NCBI GenBank assembly: GCA_944323505.1
Contig: CALUST010000029.1
Location: 1 to 63,124 of the forward strand
Length of the DNA: 63,124 nucleotides
Direction of reading: 5' to 3'
Origin: an uncultured Bacteroidales bacterium
GTDB lineage: Bacteria; Bacteroidota; Bacteroidia; Bacteroidales; UBA932
Shown here: positions 7,532 through 16,825 of the stretch, in pieces
How the letters are laid out: each line of letters starts with the position of its first letter
How positions within the stretch are numbered: position 1 is the stretch's first letter
Position numbers and translations under genes: made by a program
Notes under the pieces: model-generated
Told to the model about the DNA's origin: nothing
Databases searched by the model: none
What the model saw: only the letters and a program-made list of their open reading frames with translations

Positions 7532-10500
7532 CTGCGACCGCCTCCTTTTCCGAATTTTTGAATATCTGCCAATATGAGACAGGCATTATCAGAGTAATCA
7601 ATATTATCGACAGCATTGTACCGAAACATATCACGACTCCCATAGGCATCCAGAGCGCATCCCCGCTGATAATCATCGGAAGCACCCCCAACGCAGTCGT
7701 ACATGAAGTCAGGAAAATCGGACGCATCCTGCGCCGTCCCGCTTCCAATGAGGCAGACTTCACATCCCAGCCTTTCTCAAAACGCAGTTCCTCGGCATAC
7801 TCGAACATCAGTATCCCGTTCCTCACAATGATACCGACGAGGCTTATCAGGCCGAGTACGGAGGTAAGCCCGAAATCAAGGCCGAATATCCACAGTCCGA
7901 AAAACGCCCCGAAGAGACAAAGCGAACTGAGGACAAGCGTCAGCACCGCAATTGAAATCTTCTTGAAATGTATCAGCAGGAAAATGAATAGAATGGCCAC
8001 TGCGCAGATGAATGCCATGAAAATCTCAGGACCGACATCCCCGTTCATGGATGAAAGTCCCCCGTAAGATATGGTGACACCGTCCGGAAGACCAGGCTCA
8101 ATCTCCTTTTTGACATACTCTTTTATCGCTTTCATCGCCTCTGGCTGGCTGATGCCGAACCGCATGTCCGCTCCGACAGTGATTGATTCCACCCCGCCGG
8201 TCCTTACGAATGTCTCCGGTCGCCACTCTGGAGAGACGTCAGCCACTTGTCTCAAAGGGACTGAGACTCCAGGTATGGATGTAGGGACAATCTGGTTAGG
8301 GACAGCACTGTAAGACATGGAGTCCGATACAGAGCGGCTGTACAGGTTGACAGGTACCTTGACATCGCCTTCCCACAATGTCGCCACCGGGACTGAATTG
8401 AATGCCCCGGCAAGAGACATGGAGAGCATGGTTCTGCTGACCCCGAGTCTTGACGACTCGTCAGGATCAGGCTTGACATCCACAAATGCCGAAACCCCTT
8501 CGCTGTCAGTATGTATCCATTGCAGTTTGTCAGACAGGCTGGTGTACATGAAATGCTTTATCGTATCAGCCACAGCCTGCAATATTTCGTAGTCCTCTCC
8601 TTTTATCTCCACCTCTACAGGAGCGGACACCGCCTGATAGTCCATCTGCTTGAAACGGACAAGGGCATTGGTGAAATAATGCTGGTAAGACGACTCATAG
8701 TCCCTGAGTACGGATTCCGTAGCCCTGGTGGAGACCGTGTTGACAATGAACTGGGCAAAATCAGGAGAAGGAGTCTGCGGGGCATAGGTGGCATGGAATC
8801 GCGGCGAACTGATCCCGACGAATGACGTCACGGACTTTATTCTCCTGTCCTTAAGGAGGATGCTGCGGAGGGAATCACTCACAGCCTTGGTCTTGTCCAG
8901 CCCGGAGCCGCTCTCCATATAGATTTCAACCACAAAGCATTCCCTTGCCGCCTTAGGCATCATCTGGATATTGACATTAAGGAACATCAGTATCCCGAGA
9001 GCGACTGCGACAAATCCTGCCAGGATAGTGAGCCGGGGATGCCTGAAACAGGCTTTCTCCATCTTTTCATACCCTTTCTGCATGCCATTGAAAAAGAAGG
9101 CCTGTCCACGTGCAAACCAACCCTTGTCCGAACTCTTGGAAGAATTGATATAACGAACCTCCAATGACGGGACGACCAGCACGGCATAAGCAAGCGAAGC
9201 TCCGAGCGCAATGGCCACAATCCACGGGAAACTTGTGACGAAATCCCCGAGATAGCCAGTAATCAGGGCTTTGGCAGGAAAGAACATGACGCTGATGGCG
9301 AATGTCGCGGTAAACATCGGCATGAACAGTTCCTTGGCACTTGCACAGGCCGCGTCAATCTTCGACATCCCCCGTCCCAGTTTGTCCATATATCCGTCCA
9401 TCGTGATGATGGAGTCATCCACTATCATTCCCAGGACCACTATCAGAGCGGCAAGAGTCACTGTATTCAGATCTATGCCCGTAACGAACATTACTGCCAC
9501 AGCAACAGCCGTACACACCGGTACTCCGGAACTGGCTATCAGTGCCGAACGTATCGGGAAAAGGGCAAGCATGACAAAAATGACAACGAGCATCGATATG
9601 ACAAGGTCGCGGAGGAAAGAAAGAACCGAAGACCGGACCACATGAGGCTGGTCTGTAATCTTGCTTATGCCGACACTGTCCGGCAATGTCTGCTCAAATG
9701 CATCCAGGACTTCGTCCACTTCCCTGCCGAAGGCGACGATATTATTGTCCGGCCTCATCTCCACAGAAAGGATGATAGCCGCGTTCCCGTTATGATCAAC
9801 AAGGGATGATGCCTCCTGATACCGCCTCTCTATCTTCGCGACATCCTTGAGTCTCAACACATTCCCGTCCGGGTCCGAATATATGATTTTCTCGGCAATC
9901 TCCTGCTCCGTGGAAACGGTATTCTCAACCCTTATACGGGATGATATGTAGTCTGTATCGAATCCTCCTGCAGCAGGCTGGAATCCCGAAGACTGACAGG
10001 CCAGCATGACGGATGCCGGGCTTATCCCGTATGCTGAAATCCTTTCCATATCCAATGTCACCGCGATTTCTTCCGTCTGCTCCCCGACAATCCTCACATT
10101 GGCCAGGTCCGGAATCTCCCGCAGGCGATAACTCAGTTCATCGGCATAACCCTTCAACTCCCCGTAGCCCTTGTCATCCGACTCCAATGCCATCAGGATA
10201 GAAGAGACAGCACTGAAATCATCCATGACAGCCACGGCAAGCACTCCGGACGGCAATGTCTGCTTTGCCGCATCAAGCCTCAGTTTTATCTTTGACCAGA
10301 CCTCATTCTTGGTCGATGCCGGAGTGGAAAGGTCGGTGTATATGTAGCACATCCCGTTCCTGGAATAAGATGTCGTGTTCTCCCGGCTTATCTCAGAAAA
10401 AGAGAACAGCACATCTTCCAGAGGCTTTGTCAACTGCTCTTCGACTTCCTTGGCATCGGCTCCCGGGTAGACGCCCACAATCAGACCATTCTTGATCTCA

Positions 10501-10628
10501 AATGTAGGGAATTCATCCTTGTTCATATACACAAGTCCCGTGATGCCGAGGGCAATGAGTACGGCCACAGCGAAATAGACCATTTTCTTATGGCCTATGG
10601 CGCCCTTTACTATATCTGCGACATCCAT
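7521..10628 (-). CDS. RND multidrug efflux permease (AcrB/HAE1-like)
   Basis: A 1035-residue inner membrane pump with the duplicated RND layout: TM1 near residue 15-35, a large periplasmic loop, TM2-6 at about 330-490, TM7 near 530, a second loop, and TM8-12 at about 860-1015. The proton-relay aspartates are in GMIVDDSIITMDGY of TM4. The TM10 counterpart is GIIVRNGILMFEYAEEL, with Arg in place of the usual Lys, a difference seen in metal-like and Bacteroidota HAE members. It uses the proton gradient to export drugs, bile salts or fatty acids via the adaptor and TolC encoded beside it. The substrate cannot be told. Codon use matches its neighbours. Confidence 0.94.
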   Translation of the reverse strand: MDVADIVKGAIGHKKMVYFAVAVLIALGITGLVYMNKDEFPTFEIKNGLIVGVYPGADAKEVEEQLTKPLEDVLFSFSEISRENTTSYSRNGMCYIYTDLSTPASTKNEVWSKIKLRLDAAKQTLPSGVLAVAVMDDFSAVSSILMALESDDKGYGELKGYADELSYRLREIPDLANVRIVGEQTEEIAVTLDMERISAYGISPASVMLACQSSGFQPAAGGFDTDYISSRIRVENTVSTEQEIAEKIIYSDPDGNVLRLKDVAKIERRYQEASSLVDHNGNAAIILSVEMRPDNNIVAFGREVDEVLDAFEQTLPDSVGISKITDQPHVVRSSVLSFLRDLVISMLVVIFVMLALFPIRSALIASSGVPVCTAVAVAVMFVTGIDLNTVTLAALIVVLGMIVDDSIITMDGYMDKLGRGMSKIDAACASAKELFMPMFTATFAISVMFFPAKALITGYLGDFVTSFPWIVAIALGASLAYAVLVVPSLEVRYINSSKSSDKGWFARGQAFFFNGMQKGYEKMEKACFRHPRLTILAGFVAVALGILMFLNVNIQMMPKAARECFVVEIYMESGSGLDKTKAVSDSLRSILLKDRRIKSVTSFVGISSPRFHATYAPQTPSPDFAQFIVNTVSTRATESVLRDYESSYQHYFTNALVRFKQMDYQAVSAPVEVEIKGEDYEILQAVADTIKHFMYTSLSDKLQWIHTDSEGVSAFVDVKPDPDESSRLGVSRTMLSMSLAGAFNSVPVATLWEGDVKVPVNLYSRSVSDSMSYSAVPNQIVPTSIPGVSVPLRQVADVSPEWRPETFVRTGGVESITVGADMRFGISQPEAMKAIKEYVKKEIEPGLPDGVTISYGGLSSMNGDVGPEIFMAFICAVAILFIFLLIHFKKISIAVLTLVLSSLCLFGAFFGLWIFGLDFGLTSVLGLISLVGIIVRNGILMFEYAEELRFEKGWDVKSASLEAGRRRMRPIFLTSCTTALGVLPMIISGDALWMPMGVVICFGTMLSIILITLIMPVSYWQIFKNSEKEAVADEK

Positions 10629-10657
10629 TTCTCTGTCGGTTTAACAACCCTGGCCTC

Positions 10658-11680
10658 TTATTTCACAGAGACAGCCATCCCGCTGCTCACTTTCTGCATA
10701 CCCTCGCAGATGACCCTGTCTCCAGAGACCAGCCCGTCCGTAATAATCACCCCTTTCCCGGAGAAACCGCCTGGGGCGACATGGCGCTTTCTCACTTTGC
10801 CGTCCTCAACAATCCACACATACCTGCCGTCCTTGTCGGTCCTCACGACAGCAGCAGGAATCACAAGTGCGTCCTCAGTGCCGGAAAATGTCACCTTGCA
10901 CACCATTCCGGGCATAAGCCCCTCCACACGGGTGGAAGGCACAAGTGTGCATTTGTAACTGTGAGACAAGGCAGACGCGACAATGCCCTTGGTCCTGAGA
11001 CTTGCAGGGAATCCGGCATAGTCGAGAGCGGGGACAGAGACCTCTGCCAATGCCCCTTCTTCCATCTGTCCGATTTCTCCCTCGGGAACGGAAATTTCTA
11101 TCTCAAGCCCTGAAATATCAAGTATGCGAACCAATGGTTCGACAGAGGAGACATCAACGCCTTCTTCAGTAAACACATCACCTATCACACCATCAAAAGG
11201 AGCCTTGACCACGCAGTCTTCCAACGCCTTGTCGGCAGCCTCGGCCGAAGCCCTGGCCTTAGTGAGTTCAGTCTCGATCTCTATCATCTTGACATCGGCC
11301 ACACTTCCGCTGTCATGTACCTGGACAAGACGCCTGTATCCGTCTTCTGCCTGTCTGAGAGAAGCATGTGCCATCTCCCAGGAACTTCTGACAGCCCTGG
11401 AGTCAATCACGGCGACTGTATCCCCTTTGCACACCCTGTCCCCTTCAGAGACATGAAGCGCGACAAGTGTCCCGGGATAACGGCAAGACAGCACCGCCGA
11501 TTTGGACGGCTGTACTGTCCCGACATACACATCCGACTCCGTCCCGCCCGTATGCTCAACTGTAAAGACCCTGACAGGAACGGGACCACGCCTGTCAGCA
11601 CCTTCTTTTTTCTGCCCGCAGCCGCCCAGAAGCATCAGGGACGCAGCCGCGACACACAAAAACCCGATTTTCCTATTCAT
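10658..11680 (-). CDS. RND efflux periplasmic adaptor lipoprotein (AcrA/HlyD_D23 family)
   Basis: A 340-residue membrane fusion protein. I place the start at 11680 because it gives the lipoprotein signal MNRKIGFLCVAAASLMLLGGC. The frame is open further upstream, but that stretch overlaps the end of the helicase remnant. The first biotinyl-lipoyl half is around SCRYPGTLVALHVSEGDRV, a coiled-coil hairpin follows, then the second lipoyl half (KAPFDGVIGDVFTEEGVDV) and the beta-barrel and membrane-proximal domains. It bridges the RND pump to TolC. The pump gene begins 29 bases downstream, so this is the first gene of the efflux operon. Confidence 0.92.
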   Translation of the reverse strand: MNRKIGFLCVAAASLMLLGGCGQKKEGADRRGPVPVRVFTVEHTGGTESDVYVGTVQPSKSAVLSCRYPGTLVALHVSEGDRVCKGDTVAVIDSRAVRSSWEMAHASLRQAEDGYRRLVQVHDSGSVADVKMIEIETELTKARASAEAADKALEDCVVKAPFDGVIGDVFTEEGVDVSSVEPLVRILDISGLEIEISVPEGEIGQMEEGALAEVSVPALDYAGFPASLRTKGIVASALSHSYKCTLVPSTRVEGLMPGMVCKVTFSGTEDALVIPAAVVRTDKDGRYVWIVEDGKVRKRHVAPGGFSGKGVIITDGLVSGDRVICEGMQKVSSGMAVSVK

Positions 11681-11699
11681 ATCCTTGCCTTTATTTCTT

Positions 11700-13135
11700 T
11701 CATTCCTCCAAATTGCCGTCAGTGCCGCATAATTTATGCCTGACAAAATGAATCCGAGGAAGAATTATCCTTATCTCGTCTGTCATTTCATTGTTCTTCC
11801 ACATGAGGACAGTATCGACTTCCGCTCTCTCTGGCACATATCCTTCAGCCTGTAATTTGCCATATTCCTTACTGAATCTGGATGAAAACCTGAGAGCCTG
11901 CCTGTCATATTTGTCACAGAGCATCGCATCTTTCACATATAAAGGATCTCCCGCAAAAAATTTTGACACCACAGCCTGTCTTCTGGAGAAATCGCTTAGC
12001 CAGACATCCTGCATTCCCAAGACCAGGTCGACCTCATCAGGCCTGCTATATTCAGCATTATCATATTTCCTGACCAGACCATCGGCATCAATCCCGTCCA
12101 GTAGCCCGGTATTCAGATGTATCGCCAGATTATTCTTTGCCCGGGTAAATGCGACATACAGCAGACGCCTCTCCTCGTCTTTGTCACATTTGAAATTGTC
12201 AAGCATGATGACAACATTGTCATACTCCTTGCCTTTTGTCTTATGCATCGTAGAGACAATTATCTCCGAAGTGCCTGTCTCCACAAAATCCTCAGCAGAA
12301 GATTCGCGAACAAATACCTCGAAATCCGATTTGTACCTGGACTTCCGGTATTCAGACTCAAATGCCTTTATCAACCCGGCACAAAGCTCGTATCTGGAAC
12401 TCCGTCCATATACTGAATACAGATTTCGCTTGGACTCTTCCCATTCTTCCTCATCTATTGCCGCCCCGTCTTCATGGAGACCTATACATTGCATGAAATA
12501 CCTTATTTCCACCAGATTATACAACGAAAAGCCTTCATTTGCCTGAATGAGCCTTGCAGGTAATCCGGCTTTCAAAAGCATTCCGGTGATTTGTAGAGCC
12601 TCAACATTTGTTCGTGTAAGTACTGCAACCGAGCCTTTAAATCGGCTTTCTGACAAGAATCTTACAACAGGGCAGAAAAGAATAGTCCCGTCCGGATACC
12701 TCGTTATCTCCAATCCGCCTTTTTCCTGACTTCGGGCTACGACAGGATATCTTTTGAGCCTATGACTTATGGTAGCAGCAAACTTATTGGAAAACTCTAC
12801 GAGATTGGATCTGCTCCGGAAATTCTCGACAAGTTCATATCCGGTCGTCTCCGTTTATGATATGGCTTTTTAGGAAACAGCAACGGAGACAGGTATAATG
12901 TATCTATTGCCTTGTCAAGACCGATTCCGGCATCCTGAACGGCATCTGCCACATATTTCAAGTCATGATTGATGATATTATGGCCGCAGATATAATCACT
13001 TCCCTGAAGGAAAGAAATGAAATCTGCCATATTGGTCCCATGAAAAGACACCCCGTCCGTCCTGACAGCTCCGATGTCAAGTATTTTCCTCGTCCTGGGA
13101 TCTATTTCAGTATCTATGAATGCTACAACCGTCAT
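11700..13135 (-). pseudogene. Remnant of a giant exonuclease/RecQ/UvrD-like helicase protein with the centre deleted
   Basis: From the ATG at 13135, about 93 residues form a DEDD 3'-5' exonuclease N-terminus (FIDTEIDPRTRKILDIGAVR; CGHNIINHDLKY; DTLYLSPLLFPKKPYHK). That frame ends at 12797. In another frame, starting near 12855, the sequence continues directly as the C-terminal part of a UvrD/Rep-type helicase (TGYELVENFRSRSNLVEF, motif V STMHKTKGKEYDNVV, motif VI EERRLLYVAFTRAKNN), ending at 11700. In the large Bacteroidota proteins I recall with this order, roughly 1000 residues including a RecQ helicase lie between. The DNA therefore records a deletion and frameshift at about 12845-12856. 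Neither half should work as a helicase. Confidence 0.8.
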
Positions 13136-13170
13136 TTCTCAAACATGTTTTCAGACTATAATTGCCCGGC

Positions 13171-14118
13171 CTACGACCTGCGGTATTGGAGAGGGGTCAT
13201 GCCGGTGCGGGACTTGAAGAATTTATAGAATGATGCGGAATCGGGGAAACTGAGACCGGAGACAATATCTTTTACCGGCAGGGACGTATATCGAAGCATA
13301 TTCCTGGCCTCCAGTATGACATAATCGTCTATCCAGTCTGACGCAGACTTCCCCGTTGCCTGCTTTACAAGTCTTGAAAGATATTTCGGAGTTATGCACA
13401 ACTTGCCGGCATAGAAAGACACCAGCCTCTCTTTCGTATGATATTCCGCGACAAGACCCAGAAACTTGTCTGAGACTTCCTTGCTCCTGTCCGGGCGGCA
13501 GATCGCCTTTGTCCGATGCCCGGATGAGGGTCCGGACTTACGGTCGGTCCCTGCATCATTCAGCCTCTGCTCAATCACACCTCCGGCGAGAAAAAACACA
13601 GACGAAAGCAGGAGGGATATGCTCTCTCGCTTATAGGAGAGATTGGACTCAAGAATGTCCACGGCAAGCGTCATATACCTTTCGGCTATCTTCTTTTCCC
13701 CGTCTTTGATGACAAAGAACGGATTGCCGAGGAACACCTGCCCGTTCCAGATAAGGTTGGGGACGTCCGTCTTGAGACTGCCCATATATTCCTTTGTCAT
13801 GGCTATCAGAATGACTCGGAGACCTGCCCTCTGATCCTCGCCGATTTCAGGTACGGAAATGATGTTGCCGGGCATGTACACAAACAGGGTATTTTCAGTC
13901 ACATCGAACTCAGTCATATTGACCATGACTTTCATCCGTCCTGATACACAGAACATTGCAAGATACCCGTCAAAACGGCACGGATGCGTCAGGACTGACA
14001 GGCTCCCGTCATATCCGGCATCCACAAGGCACAGGTCATCCCCCATGCATACCCGTTCGGATACAGGGAAAAGCCGGCTGAATTGAGCCAGACCAATAGT
14101 ATAGACCGATGTTTCCAC
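13171..14118 (-). CDS. AraC-family transcriptional regulator
   Basis: A 315-residue regulator with an N-terminal cupin-like sensing domain and a C-terminal pair of helix-turn-helices (LCITPKYLSRLVKQATGKSASDWI; VKDIVSGLSFPDSASFYKFFKSRTGMTPLQYR). I choose the GTG at 14118. A strong Bacteroidota promoter (TTG at 14160-14162, 20-base spacer, TATATTTG at 14132-14139) would lie inside the gene if the in-frame ATG at 14184 were used. The GTG sits about 10 bases from the expected transcription start and is preceded by AAGG. It is transcribed divergently from the TolC-HlyD-ABC-2 operon, 134 bases away, and is its likely regulator. The inducer is unknown. Confidence 0.88.
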   Translation of the reverse strand: METSVYTIGLAQFSRLFPVSERVCMGDDLCLVDAGYDGSLSVLTHPCRFDGYLAMFCVSGRMKVMVNMTEFDVTENTLFVYMPGNIISVPEIGEDQRAGLRVILIAMTKEYMGSLKTDVPNLIWNGQVFLGNPFFVIKDGEKKIAERYMTLAVDILESNLSYKRESISLLLSSVFFLAGGVIEQRLNDAGTDRKSGPSSGHRTKAICRPDRSKEVSDKFLGLVAEYHTKERLVSFYAGKLCITPKYLSRLVKQATGKSASDWIDDYVILEARNMLRYTSLPVKDIVSGLSFPDSASFYKFFKSRTGMTPLQYRRS

Positions 14119-14131
14119 GCCTTGTTTTCTA

Positions 14132-14162
14132 CAAATATAAAAGATTTTGTCCCTTTTGACAA
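14132..14162 (-). promoter_or_regulatory. Promoter of the AraC regulator
   Basis: Minus strand: TTG (14160-14162), exactly 20 bases, then TATATTTG (14132-14139). This is a full match to the Bacteroidota -33/-7 arrangement and is the basis for the GTG start at 14118. Confidence 0.7.
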
Positions 14163-14252
14163 TTTTTGTGGCAATCCGGCGCATAAAACTGGATTTCAGG
14201 GCAATTGATTTGCATGATGCCGCCGTTCTTGAACATTACAGACAAGCCATAT

Positions 14253-15734
14253 ATGAAAATCAGAAAACTCGCCCTGGCAGCCATCATCACATTGCTTCCC
14301 TGGGCAACAAATGCGGCGGAAATCCTTACCCTGCAGCAATGCCGGGACTCTGCCGTGGCAAACAACAAAAGCCTGCAGGCTGCAAGACAGGAAACCGTAG
14401 TGGCAGGATACGACAGGAAAATCGCCCTTGCGAACTATTTCCCGGACGTGTCGGTCTCAGGAGCGTATATGTACAACAGCCGCAATCTCAACCTGCTTCC
14501 GAAAGAAGCCTCGGATGCCCTCTCGGGAATCGGGTCTTCAATGCAGACTTCAGTGCAGAACTCGATAGCGGGACTGCTTTCCGACCCTGTCATCGGTCAG
14601 ATTATCATGAACAACCCGGAACTGATGAACTTTGTCAAAGAGCTGGCGGACGCTGACATTGCCGGGCCGGTCAATGCAATAGGCAATGACATCAACCAGG
14701 CGTTCGAACTCGACATACAGAATATGTTCATCGGGGCGGTCTCGCTCAGGCAGCCGGTCTTCATGGGAGGAAAAATCGTGGCGGCGAACAAGATGGCCGC
14801 ACTGGCGGAAAATCTTGCCGAATCCAGATACGACATCAGCCGGACGGAAGTCATCAACGAAGTGGATAATGCCTACTGGCAGACAGTCTCCATAGCCAAC
14901 AAGAAAAATCTGGCAAAGGACTATGCAGCTCTGCTGGAACAAATGCTGCACGACACTGAGATACTGGAGGAGGAAGGGATGGCGACACAGGCCGACCTGC
15001 TGACAGTGAAAGTCAGGGCCAACGAGGCTGCAATGCTCCTGACAAAGGCATCGAACGGACTGGTCCTGAGCAAGATGCTTCTGTGCCAACTCTGCGGGAT
15101 GGATCCACGCAGCGAGATAGAACTTGCTGATGAGCAGTCTGAGACGCTGCCGCTCCCGTCCCCGGTCATCCATAAAACCGACGAGGAGATCTACGCTGTC
15201 CGTCCGGAGATAAGAAGTCTGGAACTCGCCGAAGAAATATACGGGAGAAAAGTTGCCCTTGCAAGGGCGGACATGATGCCTCAAGTAGCCCTGACGGCAA
15301 ATTACTTCGTGACAAACCCCAATCTGTATCATGGTTTCAGAAACAGTTTCTCGGGGATGTTCAATGTGGGTGTTGCCGTCAATATCCCGATTATCCACGG
15401 ATGCGAGGCAATGCAGAAAGTACGGAAAGCCAAGGCGGAGCAGGTGATTGCAACCTGCCGGCTGGAGGAAGCCAAAGAGAAAATCACTCTCCAGGTGACG
15501 CAACTGCTCCAACAGGAGGAAGAAGCCTACGAAAGGCTCGGCATGGCGGAGAGCAATCTTGACAGCGCTGAGGAGAATCTCCGGACTGCGACTGCAGGAT
15601 ATCGGGAAGGAGTGGTCCCTGCCAACACGGTCCTCGCGGCACAGACAGCATGGATGAAGGCTCACTCTGAATACATTGATGCCGGAGTGGAACTCAGAAT
15701 CACTGCGGGAAGGCTTGCCAACGCGGAAAACTGA
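14253..15734 (+). CDS. TolC-family outer membrane efflux protein of the ABC-2 operon
   Basis: A 493-residue outer membrane factor. The start at 14253 gives the signal peptide MKIRKLALAAIITLLPWATNA; in-frame starts further upstream add residues that do not look like a leader. Two OMF repeats are visible, the first at LTLQQCRDSAVANNKSLQAA and the second around EIRSLELAEEIYGRKVALARA. A long internal stretch near residues 85-150 (SGIGSSMQTSVQNSIAGLL and following) is the extended outer-membrane strand region. It is the first gene of a four-gene efflux or secretion operon, 46 bases ahead of the HlyD gene. It resembles the other TolC in this window only at family level. Confidence 0.91.
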   Translation: MKIRKLALAAIITLLPWATNAAEILTLQQCRDSAVANNKSLQAARQETVVAGYDRKIALANYFPDVSVSGAYMYNSRNLNLLPKEASDALSGIGSSMQTSVQNSIAGLLSDPVIGQIIMNNPELMNFVKELADADIAGPVNAIGNDINQAFELDIQNMFIGAVSLRQPVFMGGKIVAANKMAALAENLAESRYDISRTEVINEVDNAYWQTVSIANKKNLAKDYAALLEQMLHDTEILEEEGMATQADLLTVKVRANEAAMLLTKASNGLVLSKMLLCQLCGMDPRSEIELADEQSETLPLPSPVIHKTDEEIYAVRPEIRSLELAEEIYGRKVALARADMMPQVALTANYFVTNPNLYHGFRNSFSGMFNVGVAVNIPIIHGCEAMQKVRKAKAEQVIATCRLEEAKEKITLQVTQLLQQEEEAYERLGMAESNLDSAEENLRTATAGYREGVVPANTVLAAQTAWMKAHSEYIDAGVELRITAGRLANAEN

Positions 15735-15780
15735 GAGTATAAATGGGAATACTGACAAATAAACATGAAAAATCACAAAA

Positions 15781-16782
15781 ATGGAAAAGAAAAGAAAAAG
15801 CTATAATCTGCTGATCGGGATTATAGCACTGCTGTTCATCGTGGCAGCCGTGGCACTGACAGGATATATAGTATCCAAGCCCGCACCTGAAATAATACAA
15901 GGACAGGCAGAGGCGACAGAATACAGAGTCTCCGGCAAAGTGCCGGGAAGAATCGAGAGATTCTATGCATCCGAAGGTGATTTCGTACACAAGGGAGATA
16001 CTCTGGTGGAAATCGACAGCCCTGAGGTCAAGGCCAAACTGGCCCAGGCAATGGCAGTGAGATCCGCTGCCGAGGCACAGAAATCAAAGGCGTTGACCGG
16101 AGCACGGCAGGAACAGATTGCCGGTGCTTACGAACTTTGGCAGCAGGCTCTTGCCGGTCAGGAGGTGATGGAGAAGTCTTTCTCCAGAGTCAGACGGCTC
16201 TATGAGCAGAAAGTGATCAGTGCGCAGAAATACGACGAAGCCGAGGCGCAATACAAGGCCGCCAAGGCGACCTGCGCAGCAGCAAAATCCCAGTATGACA
16301 TGGCTGTAAACGGTGCCAGAAAAGAAGACAAGGAGACAGCAACAGCACTCGTGGACCAGGCTGCGGCAGCAGTGGCGGAAGTGGAATCCTATCTCGGCGA
16401 ACTGTATCTCACCTCTCCGGCGGACGGCATCATCTCGGCAAGATTCCCGAATCCGGGAGAACTTGTCGGACAAGGCTCTCCGATCATAGCTGTCACAGAT
16501 CTTGATGATGTCTGGTTCACATTTAACATTCGCGAGGATCTGCTCCACGGACTCAGAATCGGGGACAGGCTGACCGTGACAGTCCCGGCACTTGGAGACA
16601 GGCAATACAGGACGAGGATAACCTATATCAGCGTACTCGAATCATACGCGACATGGCGGGCGACTCTCGACACCGGGAGTTTCGATGCCAGGACATTTGA
16701 AGTGAGAAGCGTGCCCGAAGAACGGATTGACGGACTTCTTCCGGGAATGACAGCAATAGTTATACAGGCATCGGACAAATGA
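15781..16782 (+). CDS. HlyD-family membrane fusion protein (YbhG/EmrA-like)
   Basis: A 333-residue protein anchored by one N-terminal membrane helix (residues about 9-31, LLIGIIALLFIVAAVALTGY). The first lipoyl half is RVSGKVPGRIERFYASEGDF, a long alpha-helical hairpin with many Ala/Lys residues covers about 85-210, and the second lipoyl half is LTSPADGIISARFPNPGELV. It links the two ABC-2 permeases to TolC. Its stop is 43 bases before the first permease gene. A short GACCGA/TCGGTC inverted repeat lies in that gap. Confidence 0.9.
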   Translation: MEKKRKSYNLLIGIIALLFIVAAVALTGYIVSKPAPEIIQGQAEATEYRVSGKVPGRIERFYASEGDFVHKGDTLVEIDSPEVKAKLAQAMAVRSAAEAQKSKALTGARQEQIAGAYELWQQALAGQEVMEKSFSRVRRLYEQKVISAQKYDEAEAQYKAAKATCAAAKSQYDMAVNGARKEDKETATALVDQAAAAVAEVESYLGELYLTSPADGIISARFPNPGELVGQGSPIIAVTDLDDVWFTFNIREDLLHGLRIGDRLTVTVPALGDRQYRTRITYISVLESYATWRATLDTGSFDARTFEVRSVPEERIDGLLPGMTAIVIQASDK

Positions 16783-16825
16783 TAAAGACCGACAGGCCGA
16801 ACATCGGTCAAAAAACACAGATCCA

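Noticed and set aside
9103-9118. TGTCCACGTGCAAACC inside the RND pump gene as a fourth parS site
   Set aside because: The CACGTG core is present but the outer half-sites do not pair (TGTC versus AAAC), unlike the three sites at 49-53 kb.
14550-15776. Open frame of 408 codons on the minus strand opposite the second TolC
   Set aside because: The TolC gene has a signal peptide and OMF motifs; the minus frame is low-complexity, His/Cys-rich and resembles nothing.
16787-16809. GACCGA/TCGGTC inverted repeat between HlyD and the first permease as a terminator
   Set aside because: It is only six base pairs and is followed by A residues, not T, on the operon strand.
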